A stretch of DNA of 64,000 nucleotides from Pseudoscleropodium purum. Lineage: Eukaryota > Streptophyta > Bryopsida > Hypnales > Brachytheciaceae. The translations under genes and the position numbers were made by a program. Within the stretch, counting starts at the first letter, position 1. The number at the start of each line of letters is the position of its first letter. The DNA lies in the NCBI GenBank assembly GCA_963969395.1, contig OZ017804.1, positions 20,026,001 through 20,090,000 on the forward strand, read 5' to 3'. The notes beneath the pieces were generated by a model. The model made no database searches. It was not told the origin of the DNA and worked only from the letters and a program-made list of their open reading frames with translations. Shown in pieces: positions 13,010 through 25,200 of this stretch.

Positions 13010-15292
13010 ATGGCAGCGGCTAACGATCCGGTTGTGCGAAAGACTAGGGTTGTAGCCCAGATGGTTTGTCTAGTTGTCTCTTTTGATTCAGTTCACCAAG
13101 CACAGTTAGAAGAGGACCTCATGTATATTGGGTGTATCGGATTGTTAGATAGGCCGTGGAACATGAAGAATGAGGAGATGATTTAGAAATTCATTTACGG
13201 AGTTCTAAACCAATATAAGTTGATAGTGAGAGGTCGATCCATAGCTTGGACGAAAGACATCTAGGTGGATGTCTATTCGTTTAAAAGAACGAACTCAGAT
13301 TAGCCAAAAGAACGGATAAGTACGTAGCCGGAAAGTTCTAGAATCAAATCCACTCAAAGGAGGTTTTTGCTATTAGTGACTGTAAAAACAAGAAGCATAG
13401 ACAGATACTAGACTTCCTGATTCCGATCTTGTATCCGGAAAAGCCTATCCAAATTACGGTCATGGTAGCTAACACCATTTTTGAGGCTTTCAAGGATCAG
13501 ATTGTCCATTAGGGGAGAGTGATTCAAAGAGTAGTGGGCAAACTGGTAGAACACATGGGGCGAGCAACAGGGTTGTCATAACGGGCAAGTTAGGGTCATC
13601 GGACGAGACGGATGGACGGTCCGAACGGCTTTAATTTTGTAACTCGTGCAATTTTGCGGAATAACACGTCACCTCGAAATGCGCCCTGACAATCTCGTCC
13701 ACGCCCAGCATGTTCCTTAATCCACATAGCATCCACGTGGCCTATTTTTCCGTTATTAGAAAGTCAACTATGTGTTGACTATATCGGACGAGCGGGACCT
13801 TTAACGGACGGGCAAACCGGACGTCCGTCCACTATGATAACCATGCCGAGCAAAACACAACCCTATCACCCTATATCTATTCCACCTCTATCACTACAAA
13901 GAAGTCTTGAGTGCTGAGGAGACAATTCAATATAACATCGGAGTCAAAATTTTGAAGTACAGGCTCACGGATGACTTGGAGAAAGAGGAGAAGGAATTTG
14001 AAGAAGAAGGGCAACCAGAAGATGAAGAAGAAGCGGTAGACCAGAAATGAAGGAAGTTTATAGATTTAGCTGCACAAGGGAAGGCACCAACACTGGAAAG
14101 GAATGAGTCGATTCTGGATCAAAAACATCCTCAAGATCTAGACTTTTTTGAAGGTGGAATCCAGTGGATGCAGTAGGCTAAGTAGATGTATGGTGACTTA
14201 AAAGATCACGTGTTCTTTATCGCAGGCGAACTCAAGGTGGTATCAGACTAGATTTTGGAAGAGATTCGAAAATGCCTAGATCCAGAAGAGTTCCGATAGA
14301 AAGAGGAACAGATCTAGAAGAGTTTCGATAGAAGAAAGAACAGATCCAAAAGTTGGAGGAGGAAAAGATAGCCTCAAGTTCCAACTGGAGTGGACAGAGG
14401 GGGAGTTGAATGCGGTGAGATAGAAGGAGACGAAGGCTCTTGGACTCATCCACGACCTCAAGGAACTCGTCATGATTTCAAAATATACAATGATTCGAGT
14501 TGACTTCTACACCACCTAGTTGGAGAAAGAAGAACACATGACTAGATCAAGGATGGTAAAGATCCTAGTCAATTTCGAAATCCAGATGGAAATTGTCTTG
14601 AAAGACATGCGTAAGTTGCTGGAATATCTGAATCCAGAACGGGCAATCGATTTAGAAGAATTTTCGGAAGTCCCCAAAAACATATTCTAGGATACTGTGG
14701 TTCGACAGACTCTGATCTGGCAGGCTTCTAGTGGTCCGATTCAGCTACAATTGGAAGGGTTGAAGTCAATCCTCACCCCAGCTATAGGTCCATCAAGTAG
14801 TCAAGCACAGACTCCATCAGAACCAATAGTACCTAAGCCAGAGAAAAGGGCAAGTGAGAAGCCCATTCTAATAGAGGAAAGAGTTTCCGTCCAAATTCTC
14901 CCACAACTTGAGAAAATCACGACTGGAAAGTTTATGATACCGAGATTGGTTGTTCGCGACAACTTTAATGCATGGATTGGAGCAATGACGAATCCGGCCC
15001 GATCTCATCCGCAAAAATTTTCGCATATGTAGCAGTCGACACCAAAGCAGTATCGTGTTGAAATTGAACTAAGTGAGTTGCTTCAAGCCAAAAATTTGGA
15101 GATCGAGGAGTCCGAAGAAGAAGTGTTGAAGTCCGGATTCGAGGAAGAAATGGAATCTGAAGATTCACCTCTGAAAATTTTACGTAAGCTTCAAACTCGG
15201 TTGTTAATAAAGAATACACCGGTGAAGGCTTCGGTAAAGACTTTGGGCAATCAAAGTAGGAGCAACTCGAAGAAGGTACGATGGGGTAGATA
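13010..15292 (+). pseudogene. decayed coding region related to the 552-aa element protein
   Basis: From the ATG at 13010 the frame reads QLEEDLMYIGCIGLLDRPW, matching QLMEDLKSMGCLGFAEKPW in the young element protein, and later, in another frame, ILYPEKPIQITV and ANTIF match VLHPEKPTRVTI and GNTIF. Stops (for example in EEMI*KF and KDI*VD) and frame changes interrupt it, and a MITE splits it at 13568. The downstream part (about 13900-15292) is highly charged, with Glu/Lys-rich helices and a Pro/Ser linker, as in the young protein. It cannot make a full product. Confidence 0.7.
13568..13845. mobile_element. hAT-like MITE 1 (278 bp)
   Basis: The left end CAGGGTTGTCATAACGG and the reverse complement of the right end CATGGTTATCATAGTGG match at 13 of 17 positions or better. 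The flanks are GCGAGCAA (13560-13567) and CCGAGCAA (13846-13853), an 8-bp target duplication with one change. Eight-base duplications and CAGGG-type ends are typical of the hAT superfamily. It has no coding capacity and lies inside the old TG...CA element. Confidence 0.75.
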
Positions 15293-15915
15293 ATTAGTAG
15301 GTAATTGGATAGGATTTTCATCCCAAAACAGGATTTCCAAGCGTGGGCCCAAGGTCGAGATTGTTTTAAGGATTTTGGGTTCATAGAGACAGTTGGACTG
15401 TGAACGTTCCAGATTTTCCAGGGTGTTTACTAGTTGGTTACCCTGATTTACGGAGTACCTTTTTGGCTTTTTAGGCGTTGACTTTGGTTTTTATTTTTAA
15501 AGGTGGGCAAGTTTTGTTGCCCTCTCATTCCATCCCAGCAATTATTTTGTTGTATTTAATTCCCTTCTTTAATTTGAGCCACCTAGTGGACATTTTGGCT
15601 CTGACTTTGTATTTGAATTGTGTTGGTTTGTTATTTGGAATATTGAGATGTGAAAAGGACGAGTGAGGAGGAATCCGGATTTCAAATAACCAGATCGGAT
15701 TGAGGGAGTACTTTTGTAATGATGTTAGATTTGTGACAAAGAAGCTGCGTGTGGTGCCTTTGAACTACCGGAATGGTAATCCGGGTTTTTTTAGTTAAAG
15801 TGGTATGAGTGCAGATCCGGAATTGGAAATGATTATGTACAGAGATTAGTGACCACTCATCAGAAAGAAACTCCCACTCATCAGAAGGTCTGCCAACTTT
15901 GGGATCCATCTTATA

Positions 15916-16194
15916 CAGGGTTGACGAATGTCTACGCCCGCCCCAAAATAGCGTCCGTTTTCCGAACGTCCGGACGCACGGACGCTAGCGGACGTAGCAT
16001 CCCGACCGCCGTCGGAAAGCGGATGGGCGGGGCGAGGCGGACGCCCAGATCGTGCGGACCAGATCAGTCCGCGCGTCGATCGGACGGCCGTAATCGGGCG
16101 GACGGGGGACAGGCGGACGCTGCGTCCGCCAGGACGCGAATGTTAGCGGACACTACGGACACAGCGTCCGCGTCCGGACGTCGTGTCAACCCTG
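15916..16194. mobile_element. hAT-like MITE 2 (279 bp)
   Basis: It starts CAGGGTTGAC and ends GTCAACCCTG, a perfect 10-bp inverted repeat, flanked by ATCTTATA (15908-15915) and ATCTTACA (16195-16202), an 8-bp duplication with one change. The interior is GC-rich and full of CGGACG and GCGTCCG strings, unlike its AT-rich surroundings. Length and end type match MITE 1, so both may be moved by the same hAT transposase. Confidence 0.8.
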
Positions 16195-18559
16195 ATCTTA
16201 CACCTAGAAAGATTACCCCCTTGTCAGTTCCAAATACTTGAGATCTATCATTGTAGTAAGAAGGAGTGAACCTAGTCTTGAGTGACCTGCATTCCAGATC
16301 CACCATCCAGAATGTTGTGAGGATCGGAATCTACTTTCCGTGCTACAACACCTTGAGTACTTGGGTGTTTGTTTGTTTGTTTTTGCTTGTATAGTAAATA
16401 GACTAGGGTGGTGAAGTCCCTACCCTTTGAAAGATCAATAGTGGATCCTTTAATGGTAAAACAGAGGAAGTAAAAACCAGTGTATTGAGAGACATAACCA
16501 AAAACCGGGTGATACTGGATCCAGATTGGAATTTGAATAGTAGTTGATTCTAGGAAGAAAGCGAAAAAAAGCAATTAGAAGAGGAGAAAAAGATCATCCG
16601 AATACTAAAGTTTGGGAGAACATCCGGGATTTCCTAGGACGATAATTTGTATCATCTTACCACATTTTCGTGTGTAAAAATACTTATGCCTAGACTGCGC
16701 ATACGACAACGAGATATATATTAACTCAAATTGAACCATTTCTCTTGACTCCATTATTTGTTATGAAATCAATTGACATAATAGAAAATTTGCCTTGCCA
16801 TTTAAAAAACTTAGGGGTGGTACAATTGAGAGGGCATGTTTAGTATATTTATTGTGATTTGCAATCTTGATGATAGTGTGCCAGGAGTGAAAGCTGTGAC
16901 GGACAAATATATTACTAAGAGACAACTTTGAGAAATTTGTGCTTAGAGGAACTTAGACACTTTTTTCCAAAAACATTCGAACAATACCAACTTTTTTTTG
17001 TTGTATTTTGGCTCAGTTACTAGAACTTTTAAATACTTAATGGTAATAATTGTAGTAGTGTTGAAAAAATTTAGAAGTACTGCTAATATATGGTGTTTTG
17101 CAATAGATTAAAACAAAGGCTTTAGCGATGGTGCCGTAGATGATTGATTCTTCTAGTTTTTAGTGCATAAGAACACTTGTATTTTGCATTGATGGACAAA
17201 TTGCACAATGCTATTTGTAGGAGGAATTAGACTGTGGCAAATACGATCCTCATACAAGATTATGGTAAGCTAAGTTTTCTTTATCCACATTGAGTTAGAC
17301 TTGCATAATCCTCAATGTCTTTGAAATTGTTCACAAACTAGAGATTCCATTAGACTCAAATTTTGTCACAATTTCTCGCACTTAGAATTGTGCATTTGTA
17401 TTTTTCAGAAGGTATCTTGCATCAATGTCAAATGTGAAGAAGGTTGTAATGGTATTGATTGATAGTGGATCTTCAATAACCAAGACTATCCTGTCCACCA
17501 GGAGTAATAACTTGGCAACAACCTTCAAAATGACCAAGTCTTTTTTGAATACTACCATCTAAGCCAACTATGTGAACATCTTTACATTTGATGAAAACAA
17601 TGTGAATTTCTCCTCTACTCAACTAGTAAGTCATAATATCCCTGAAATCCTCTATACCAAATTTTCTTACTACTATGTAGAGAATGCAAGTCTTGTGGCA
17701 ACTGAAGAGAGCAAGAAAACATGAATTCAATGGTATATCTAAGTAGGCATTGTAGACTGGATTGTAGGCTCATGAATCTTATTGTCTGACATACAGTTAC
17801 AATATAGAATGTCGTTGGTTTGGTCGACATAAATAATTGAACTTAAAAATTTATTTTATTTAAGTTTGAACTCAAGTGTGGCTTCTTGTTACACTTTGAT
17901 TTCTGTAGATGTGGGTGACTGACACTTCCATCCACCCTGACTTTGGAATTTTCACCGCAACGTTTTTCACACCAAATAAAAGCTTTGTTCCCCCTAGCAA
18001 AATTATAGACGCAATTAGTAGAGTGATCACATCTTTTGCAAGCTTCGGTAGTACAGGAATCCCAATCGAATATCTAAAGGTTTGCACTTTTCTACCCCTA
18101 CTTAGTGAACCAAAAGTTCTTTCTCATTGATTATTGGCTAATTTAGCAATGTCCATTAGGGCAATTGTAATACTTAGGGTTTAACACTATAAACCCCAAC
18201 AGGTGATAATATTGATTACAGATAGCAATGAACAAGCTATGGATGCCATAAATAATGCCACATTACCTTGGGACTTGATTAAGAACAATAGCATCAACGT
18301 GTTCTTGTACATGATCCCTACCAGTAATGCAGTCATCGATGTAAGTCCCCTTATAAGCCAATTGTGCAATGCTCAAGGATACTTCAAGATTTTAGACTTC
18401 AACACCACTAATGTCTTAAACCCATTGCTTATTTCGGAAGTAACTATTCTTTTGTAGCCAACGTCCATGTGACTTATGTGAACAATAGAGTGACCTATAG
18501 CATCAAGTACTCAGACTACTCCGATGTGGATAACCAAACTTTCACCCTCAATAAGGCAG

Positions 18560-20337
18560 GTATGGGATCTATACTATGCATCATCAATTGTCACCAACCT
18601 TTTCTTTTGCACCATTTCAAAAAAGACTTTGACTTTTCACCAAATAAAAGTAATCTTTTTTTACCATAAAATTTTCATTGACTATTGTGGATGAAGTTGC
18701 CAAATTTAGATGAAAAAGTGCATAAGTATGATTGAATAGTTTTTTTTGGTTTAAAAGATGAATGAATGTAGAAATTTAATGTTTTACCAAATTTCAAGTG
18801 ATTGCCATCTGGACACTTTGATTCTTAAAAAGTAAAAGAAAAGGGTTGTTTATCACTTGAACATGTTGATTGGAGAATAAATGCATAATGTGGTAAATCT
18901 TACTAGTAGTTCATATGTTGTGTTAAGTAGTCTTCCACTAAACTGCTCAAGGATGCTTTTGTTGTCAATTCTAAGTATGATAATGAATCACATTCATTTA
19001 GTCAATTGAAAGTTCAATACTTCAAGATTCAATATTGTACAGTACAACATTGATGGGGATACCTCATCATCATCGGCTTTGTTCAAAAAAGTCATGCGAA
19101 CAACAAGCATGGTGATGGGTCTCAAAAGCAATCTTCTAATAAAAGAGCCAAGGGCGCTAGCATGTGAGGAGTAGATAGAAGACTATGTATGTATCATGAG
19201 TATGACAGGTGCGTAGGATATATAAGAACTCCTTCAGTAGAAGAACCTTTGATATCTTAATGCTTCCGTCACGGACGTTTATCATAATGTAGACACCAAT
19301 AACATGGGTGTATGGTCAGGTGAATTTCTTTGTTGACATTTGTAAATTCACAAAATGGTAACTATCATCAAAGGGGCGCGTGGATCAATAACGCATGATA
19401 GTAGCACTATTTGGAGAAGATCCAATAAGTAGAGGACTCATGTAGCAGTTGCAACAACACCATTTGCATGAGCAAATCGGACATCTCAAAATCTCATAGA
19501 AACCTACTGAAATGCTTTTAAAAGAAAATCACTAGACGCACCTCAAGGAAGTGTGTCGCGGGACTTGAACATGAAAAGAGCATCTACATTCTAAAACAGG
19601 GAGAACTACATCACAAAGTTCAGGATTGACGAATTGTTAGAAATTATCATGTAGTTACTATTTTTTCATAGGTGCGTACATTAACTTGCAAGTTATCGCA
19701 TTGTAACAATGCACATGATTACTGTAAAGAATTGGTACTACTTTATAATATTTATTAACCATGTGACTTTTAAATGTTAATCACAAGTGCAATAAAAGAC
19801 ACAAATTATACACAAAAAAAAAAAAAAAAAAAAAAATTATTATCTTTGTTGTGCATTTTATATATGTTAAAATACTCGGAAAATACATGACAATAATGTC
19901 ATTGCTATTTGCACTGTAATATTCTTATTAAATTATATCAATGTTCCGAAAATGAATATCATTTTAATTATTAGTAATTTTTTTTTCTTTATCAAATTTC
20001 TTGCATTCTATTTGTGATAACCTGATTTAACTAAATCCATACTTATTATAGGCCATCAAATTTTAGCTTGAACAAACTCCATCAGTAAGCCAACAAGAAA
20101 CTTGATGACATAAAGAAGAAATTGAATCCATCAATAGGTCAACAAGAAACTTGATTATGTAGAAAAGAAATGTTCACTAGACTTTGATGGAATTTATGTG
20201 TGGAGAGGTCCTTTATATATAAAAATTCATTATTTGTCATGACAAAGGATATGGGATAACTTGAAGCTGAGAGCTTCAAGATCATTGTAAATTTATTGTA
20301 ATCAATCAGTGTAGAAATTATATTCAAAGTAGATGTT
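18560..20337. other. no gene recognised; poly(A) tract at 19814-19836
   Basis: AT-rich DNA after exon 7 of the pseudogene, with no supported coding frame and no trace of exons 8-9. It contains a run of more than 20 A residues near 19814. Two similar strings containing CAACAAGAAACTTGAT occur at 20089 and 20140. Confidence 0.5.
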
Positions 20338-20667
20338 CAGGCCTCATTTAGGCATAGTTAATCAACTTTTTCTTAAAAATTTTGAACTAAGAAAAGTTTT
20401 GAAATGAAACTAAATTTCACTTACAAAAATCCATTTGTTATTTAGAGATTTTTATAAAAATTTATGGACAAAATTCAGAGATAGGTTTATAAGTGTAAAA
20501 AAAATTGTCCATTCCAACCTGTTTCTGAATTCTGTTCATAACTTTTTATAAAAATCTCAAAATCACAAACAGATTTTTGGAGGTGAAATTTAGTTTCATT
20601 GGTCAACTTTTCTTAGTTCAAAGTTTTTAAGAAAAAGTTGATTTACTATGCCTCAATGAGGTCTAAA
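20338..20667. mobile_element. foldback-type element with long inverted arms (about 330 bp)
   Basis: The two halves are imperfect inverted copies of each other over nearly the whole length: the left arm begins AGGCCTCATTTAGGC and the right arm, reversed, begins AGACCTCATTGAGGC. Both continue through ATCAACTTTTTCTTAAAAA and GAACTAAGAAAAGTT. It has no coding capacity. I could not find a clean target duplication, so the superfamily is open. Confidence 0.7.
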
Positions 20668-21426
20668 GTGTGCTGATTTTACAAAGTCAGCTTTTCAATC
20701 GACTTACTACGAAAGTTGTAAAAAATTAAAAAAAATGCAATGTTAGTGCAAGAACTATGCATAGACATGATGTAGTGTGATTATTGCACTAACTTCATAT
20801 GTCTTAAATTAGCACTAATGTTGCATGAAATTAGTCGCCTATTGCTAAACCACGGAAGTCATGCATATTTTGTTAAGCATAGTTATCGTGCAACTTTAGC
20901 ACTTCATACTCAAATATCAATAACATGTGCAAATTTCATAGTGCTAGGGAATGTTAATATCATGCGGTAATAATATTTTTGAATGAACAAATGTATATGA
21001 AAACAATGCCCGACAATAATCGTACGATTACTATTGACAATTCATAACAAGAGAACTTTGTGATGTAATTGGTAAGAAGGCAAGCAAGTTGCATGGTGAA
21101 AGCACGAAAGAAAGAAGAATGCTAGATAAAATGTCCCTCGTCATATTACTCTTCACCCCATATAGAAAAGAAAGAATACCCTATAGTTAGTTTTACCATG
21201 ACTACTTAGAAAACAGAGTGAATCCACTACGATTTTAGAGTGGATGGTTTGAACATGGAGCGCCAATCCATAGCTGCAAATTTGACACTCTAGAAGTGCA
21301 AATCATGTAGTCTAATTCAACAAAAAACACCAAATCAACAATTTGATTGTCCAAAAACCAGATATTCTAGAAAATATATATAGGCCATGCAGTGAGATTA
21401 ACCAAGGAGGAGATATCCATAGCCGC
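20668..21426. other. no gene recognised
   Basis: AT-rich intergenic DNA between the foldback element and the 51-bp minisatellite. No supported feature was seen. Confidence 0.5.
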
Positions 21427-22140
21427 AGGTTCAGAATGCGCGTTTTGAACCTGCTAGCAATAGTTGTTGGTAGCCTTAGGTTTAGAACGCACATTCTCAC
21501 TATAACAAATCATGGTAAAAAAAAACACTCAATATTGAGTGTGGTTCTTTTTGCCATGTTTTTATGCAAGCTAACTATGTGTGTAAGCAATATTTTTTGC
21601 AATTTTCCATTGTAATTTTTAAAATTTGGAGGCATATGATAAACTATTAGAAAAGTATTAAAAATGCCTTTCCAATGGTATATTACTTGCTTCCAAACTC
21701 CAAAAATTGCAATGGAAAATTGCAAAAGAAGTTTATTGTCCACTACCCGCAAATGCAAAAAAACGTGGCAAAAAGACCCACTCAATTTTGAATGCGGCTT
21801 TTTACCATATTTTGTTATAGTGTCTGAACCTACCAGCACTAGTTGTTATGAGCCACAAGTTTAGAACACGCTTATTGAATTTGCTAGCAACAAGTATCAG
21901 TAGCCTTAGGTTCAGAATACACATTCTGAACTTGCCAGTAGTAGTTGTCGATAGTCATAGGTTTAGAACGTGTGTTCTAAACCTACCAATACTAGTTGTC
22001 GACAACCGTAGGTTTAGAACGAGCGTTCTGAACCTACCAGCAACAAATATCAACAACCACAAGTTCAAAACTCGCATTTTGAACTTGCTAATAGCAACTA
22101 TCGACAACTATAAGTTTAGAATGCGCGTTTTGAATCTGCC
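21427..22140 (+). repeat. 51-bp dyad-bearing minisatellite
   Basis: Units start at 21427, 21478, 21857, 21908, 21959, 22010, 22061 and 22112. The spacing is exactly 51 bp, and stays 51 across the gap once the inserted 325-bp MITE and its 3-bp duplication are removed. Each unit centres on a dyad such as GGTTTAGAACG...GTTCTAAACC. As 51 is a multiple of three, an open frame of 17-residue repeats (NLPxxxxxxxxRFRTxVL type) runs through 21848-22216; I take this as a by-product, not a gene. Confidence 0.85.
21498..21822. mobile_element. CACTA-like MITE (325 bp)
   Basis: The left end CACTATAACAAATCATGG and the reverse complement of the right end CACTATAACAAAATATGG match almost perfectly, and similarity continues inward. 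The flanks are TCT on both sides (21495-21497 and 21823-21825). CACTA ends with a 3-bp duplication are the signature of CACTA (En/Spm) transposons. It has no coding capacity and has split a dyad of the 51-bp minisatellite. Confidence 0.85.
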
Positions 22141-22216
22141 AAAAAAGAAATTTGTGGGCTCTGTTTTAGTCGGACCCTCAATATTTAAAAGAGCGGTAAG
22201 ACTAATTTGGAGGTGA

Positions 22217-25200
22217 CACTAATTATTATAAACAATTTCTGTTCTAGTATGAAGTGCGACTTCAAGTTACGAGTGATTGCTCCTAGTAACTACAATGATA
22301 ATTTTGAATGATGCGAGTGATTGATTTGAATTTACAAGTTGCATTTCAATATTTCATTCTCTAGGAATGTTGCAATACAACATGTAGTAATTTACAATTC
22401 AGAAATGCAACAATATAAGATGCAATAATTCACAATTCAAGAATGCAGCATTATAAGATGCAATAATTCACAATTCAAAAATGAAACAACTTTGCTTTTG
22501 GAGAATTGAAACTCATCTCTATTGAACCTTTTAGAATGCTACTTCACTATTGAGTTCGTAAATGTTCCGATTGAAGACCCAATAGGCAATTCGATAATGC
22601 AATAATTGCTTCTACTTAGTAATGTCAAATAGTGAGCTCAAAATTCTAGCATCAACATTTAAAAAAATGAAGATCTAGCCATTTTTGCATGCGTATTGCA
22701 GAACTACGTCTTGTAGCTTGTAAAAGCCCAAAAAATTGAAGACGACTAAAGTAGTAAAGCCTAGCTCTTTTATTGAAGTAAGAGCTTGTCTACTACTCAA
22801 AGAAATAACACACTACATCATTATAAGTTTCTATGTATACAAACTTGAATTAAAGCAAAGCACTTCATCGACCTGTGCAAATAATGCTCTCTTGAAATTG
22901 CGCACTTCGGTGGTTAATTATCATAGCAAACAAAGAGAGAATGACAAAGCGGAGGAGTATAAAGAACGGGAGGAGCATGAAGAATGGGAAGGGACACAAA
23001 AAACAGAGAGTGTGAAGTGCACATGTAGGAATCGCAACGTTGTCTGTAAGTGCAGCCGCCGCGTACTAGTGTAGAAATAAATATCATTGAGCGACTTTGA
23101 CAATCTTGAAATTTGTTAGTTTAAGGGTCCATGTAGGATTTCTTGGTAGTTCTCCAAAGTTGAAAATATTAGCTTTCTGAAATTGATGAAAGAGCATTGG
23201 TGATTTCCAATGAGGTGCTTAGAATTTGGAGACTAGCACTGGTAATTTACAATCAAAAATTGTCGCTTAAGTAGCACATATTCTAATAAAGTGAACGTAT
23301 TTTCACAAGCAGTGGCAAATTTTAATAACCGCATCCAAAAAATGATAGCTTAGAGTGTAGCCCTTCCTTAAACCAAACCACATCTTGGCCCGAACCTAGT
23401 AGAGGCTCAGTTTGCCAACGAACTTCTATCCAACTTGCAGTTGCTCCAAAGCACTACCAAAGCTCCTCCAAATTTGCACGCATTGCCCAAATCTCCAAGT
23501 ATGACAAATTTTTCTAAACTTTAATGAAGCCTTTATTGCCTAGAGTTTGTTTATTTTTGAATAAGAAATCCACAACTAGCCACAAAATAGAACACCAATT
23601 AACTTTCATCTTGTAAATTAGAATGGAATGATTAAAAGCTTTTGACATATACATAACTCTAGAAAATCAAGTTGATATTTTTAAAAAAAAAAAAATGGTT
23701 TTCTAGAAATTTTTGGGCAGCCCATTGAACATTGACAATTACATATCATACAATAACTTTCAAACCATGTAGTCAAAATTTATAAAAATTGATTGGCTTT
23801 AAAGATACTCGTCCAACACATGTTGTGTGAAAATTTTAACTAAAAAGGAAAAAATTGCATTCATAGTGAGCTGTTCAAAAGCGCTATGTTGCCAAAACAT
23901 GCAATTTTGACCTTTACGGATTAAGTTTCTTTAGTTCATAATGTTCATATTTAGAGTGATGAAATGTAAATAGAAGACTTATATTGAATTTCAATTGAGT
24001 TTGTGCAATACACTGATGTCTCCATTTGTTATTTGGCTTCATGTTGAAGTTACCAATGAAGGATTTGGACAAAATAGTAGTTCTTGTTTTTGAGCCTTGA
24101 TTCTATTATGAAAATTAAATAAATACTAATGGCATTTGATTTAAAATAACTGAATTATTATGGTTCTAGGATTGATTCAAAGTTGTACATTGACCTTGAG
24201 CAATAGCTTCAAAATACCAAGCTACTCTTGGTATGGGCAACTAATGACTTTAAAAGTTTGTTATAGGGGTGATTGAAGGTCGACTATTAGCATTTTGTAT
24301 TTTGTAGTAAAATAAATAAATAATTATTTTTCAAGAGGTCTTCTGAAGCATGTATATACCATTACCAACATAATGAAATTTGGAGGGAGGTGCCTTTGCC
24401 CAATGTTTGTTAACATGTGAGTACTTTTTTACCCACCCTTGGTAAATGAGCAAACACAATCAAGCTCTTGGATTTTCGATTTCTATCCTATGGGTGTTCT
24501 AACATCGGGCCATTATGCCTTCCAAACAATGGATCTTTTTAAAACTTTCTACTCCTGTGAGTTAGGACAATCTTCTATCTTCTAACCATTTGCTTATAGA
24601 TGTCTAAGCACTAGTCTTAAAGTCTCTAATTGGTTCCACTTTAGTTCTAAAGTTCTAAGCCTCGTCTAAACAACTCACTATTTTTAACCAATTAACTTGA
24701 AATTTTGAAAGTAATATAATTCCGATAAATCCTAGGTAATTTCTACTTGATATTCTTGTTGACTTTGGAAAGGAATTTGATTGTGAAATCTTGACTTGTT
24801 AGTGAAGTTTGGCAATATGGGGAAGTTGTCCTACTTTAATTGACCTATATTGAAAAGAATTTTAGTGTCTTATCTCGGCATTCAAACCCTTGTTGAGGTT
24901 GTTCAATCCTTTGTACTCCTTGTCATTCGCCATTCTTCCTTCCTCCTTGTTAGTGTTGACAATGGCTTGAAGATGGTCTTTGGATACAAGTTGGCCAATC
25001 TCCGGTTCCTTCTCTTTTCCTTTTCTCCTATTTCTTTCTTTACTATTCCTCCTCCATTATTTTATGCTAAGGATTGACTTTGGTCTATTGGAATATTGGT
25101 TCTACATCCTACATAATAATTGACTATTTCTACTCCAATCTGCTTATCTAATATCACTTATTGGCTTGTCTCCCTTCTAATGCATTAGAAGAGTTTTGGA

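Larger units (their letters stand above)
12606..16708 (+). mobile_element. old TG...CA element, decayed relative of the 3.3-kb family
   Basis: The insert interrupts intron 2 of the second gene copy. Proposed ends are TGTGGGAG and ATACGACA, flanked by ACAAG (12601-12605) and ACGAG (16709-16713), which fits a diverged 5-bp target duplication. Without its two MITEs it is about 3.5 kb, close to the young 3.3-kb elements, and its protein frame starts about 400 bp from the left end as theirs does (457-463 bp). The match to the young family is at protein level only. The right boundary is less certain than the left. Confidence 0.6.
11716..18559 (+). pseudogene. 5'-partial, decayed second copy of the alpha2-delta-like gene
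   Basis: Exons 1 (11716-11875) and 2 (11996-12158) match the intact gene in length (160 and 163 nt) and splice sites and remain open. Exon 3 (about 16877-17042) carries TGA and TAG, exon 5 (17412-17625) carries TAA, exon 6 (17909-18079) is open, and exon 7 (18203-18559) has lost a base in the segment matching the AYYSFLANV part of the intact protein. Exons 8 and 9, which encode the second Cache part and the membrane anchor, are absent downstream. Intron 2 has received a 4.1-kb mobile element. Expression of a short secreted N-terminal product from exons 1-2 is conceivable: the frame past the exon 2 donor stays open to a stop at 12238-12240. Confidence 0.8.

Noticed and set aside
21848..22216. 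A repeat protein gene of 122 codons
   Set aside because: The frame is a by-product of a 51-bp minisatellite; there is no start context or flanking exon.
24850..25077. Hydrophobic 75-codon frame
   Set aside because: Isolated in AT-rich intergenic DNA, with no homologous copy and no splice context.
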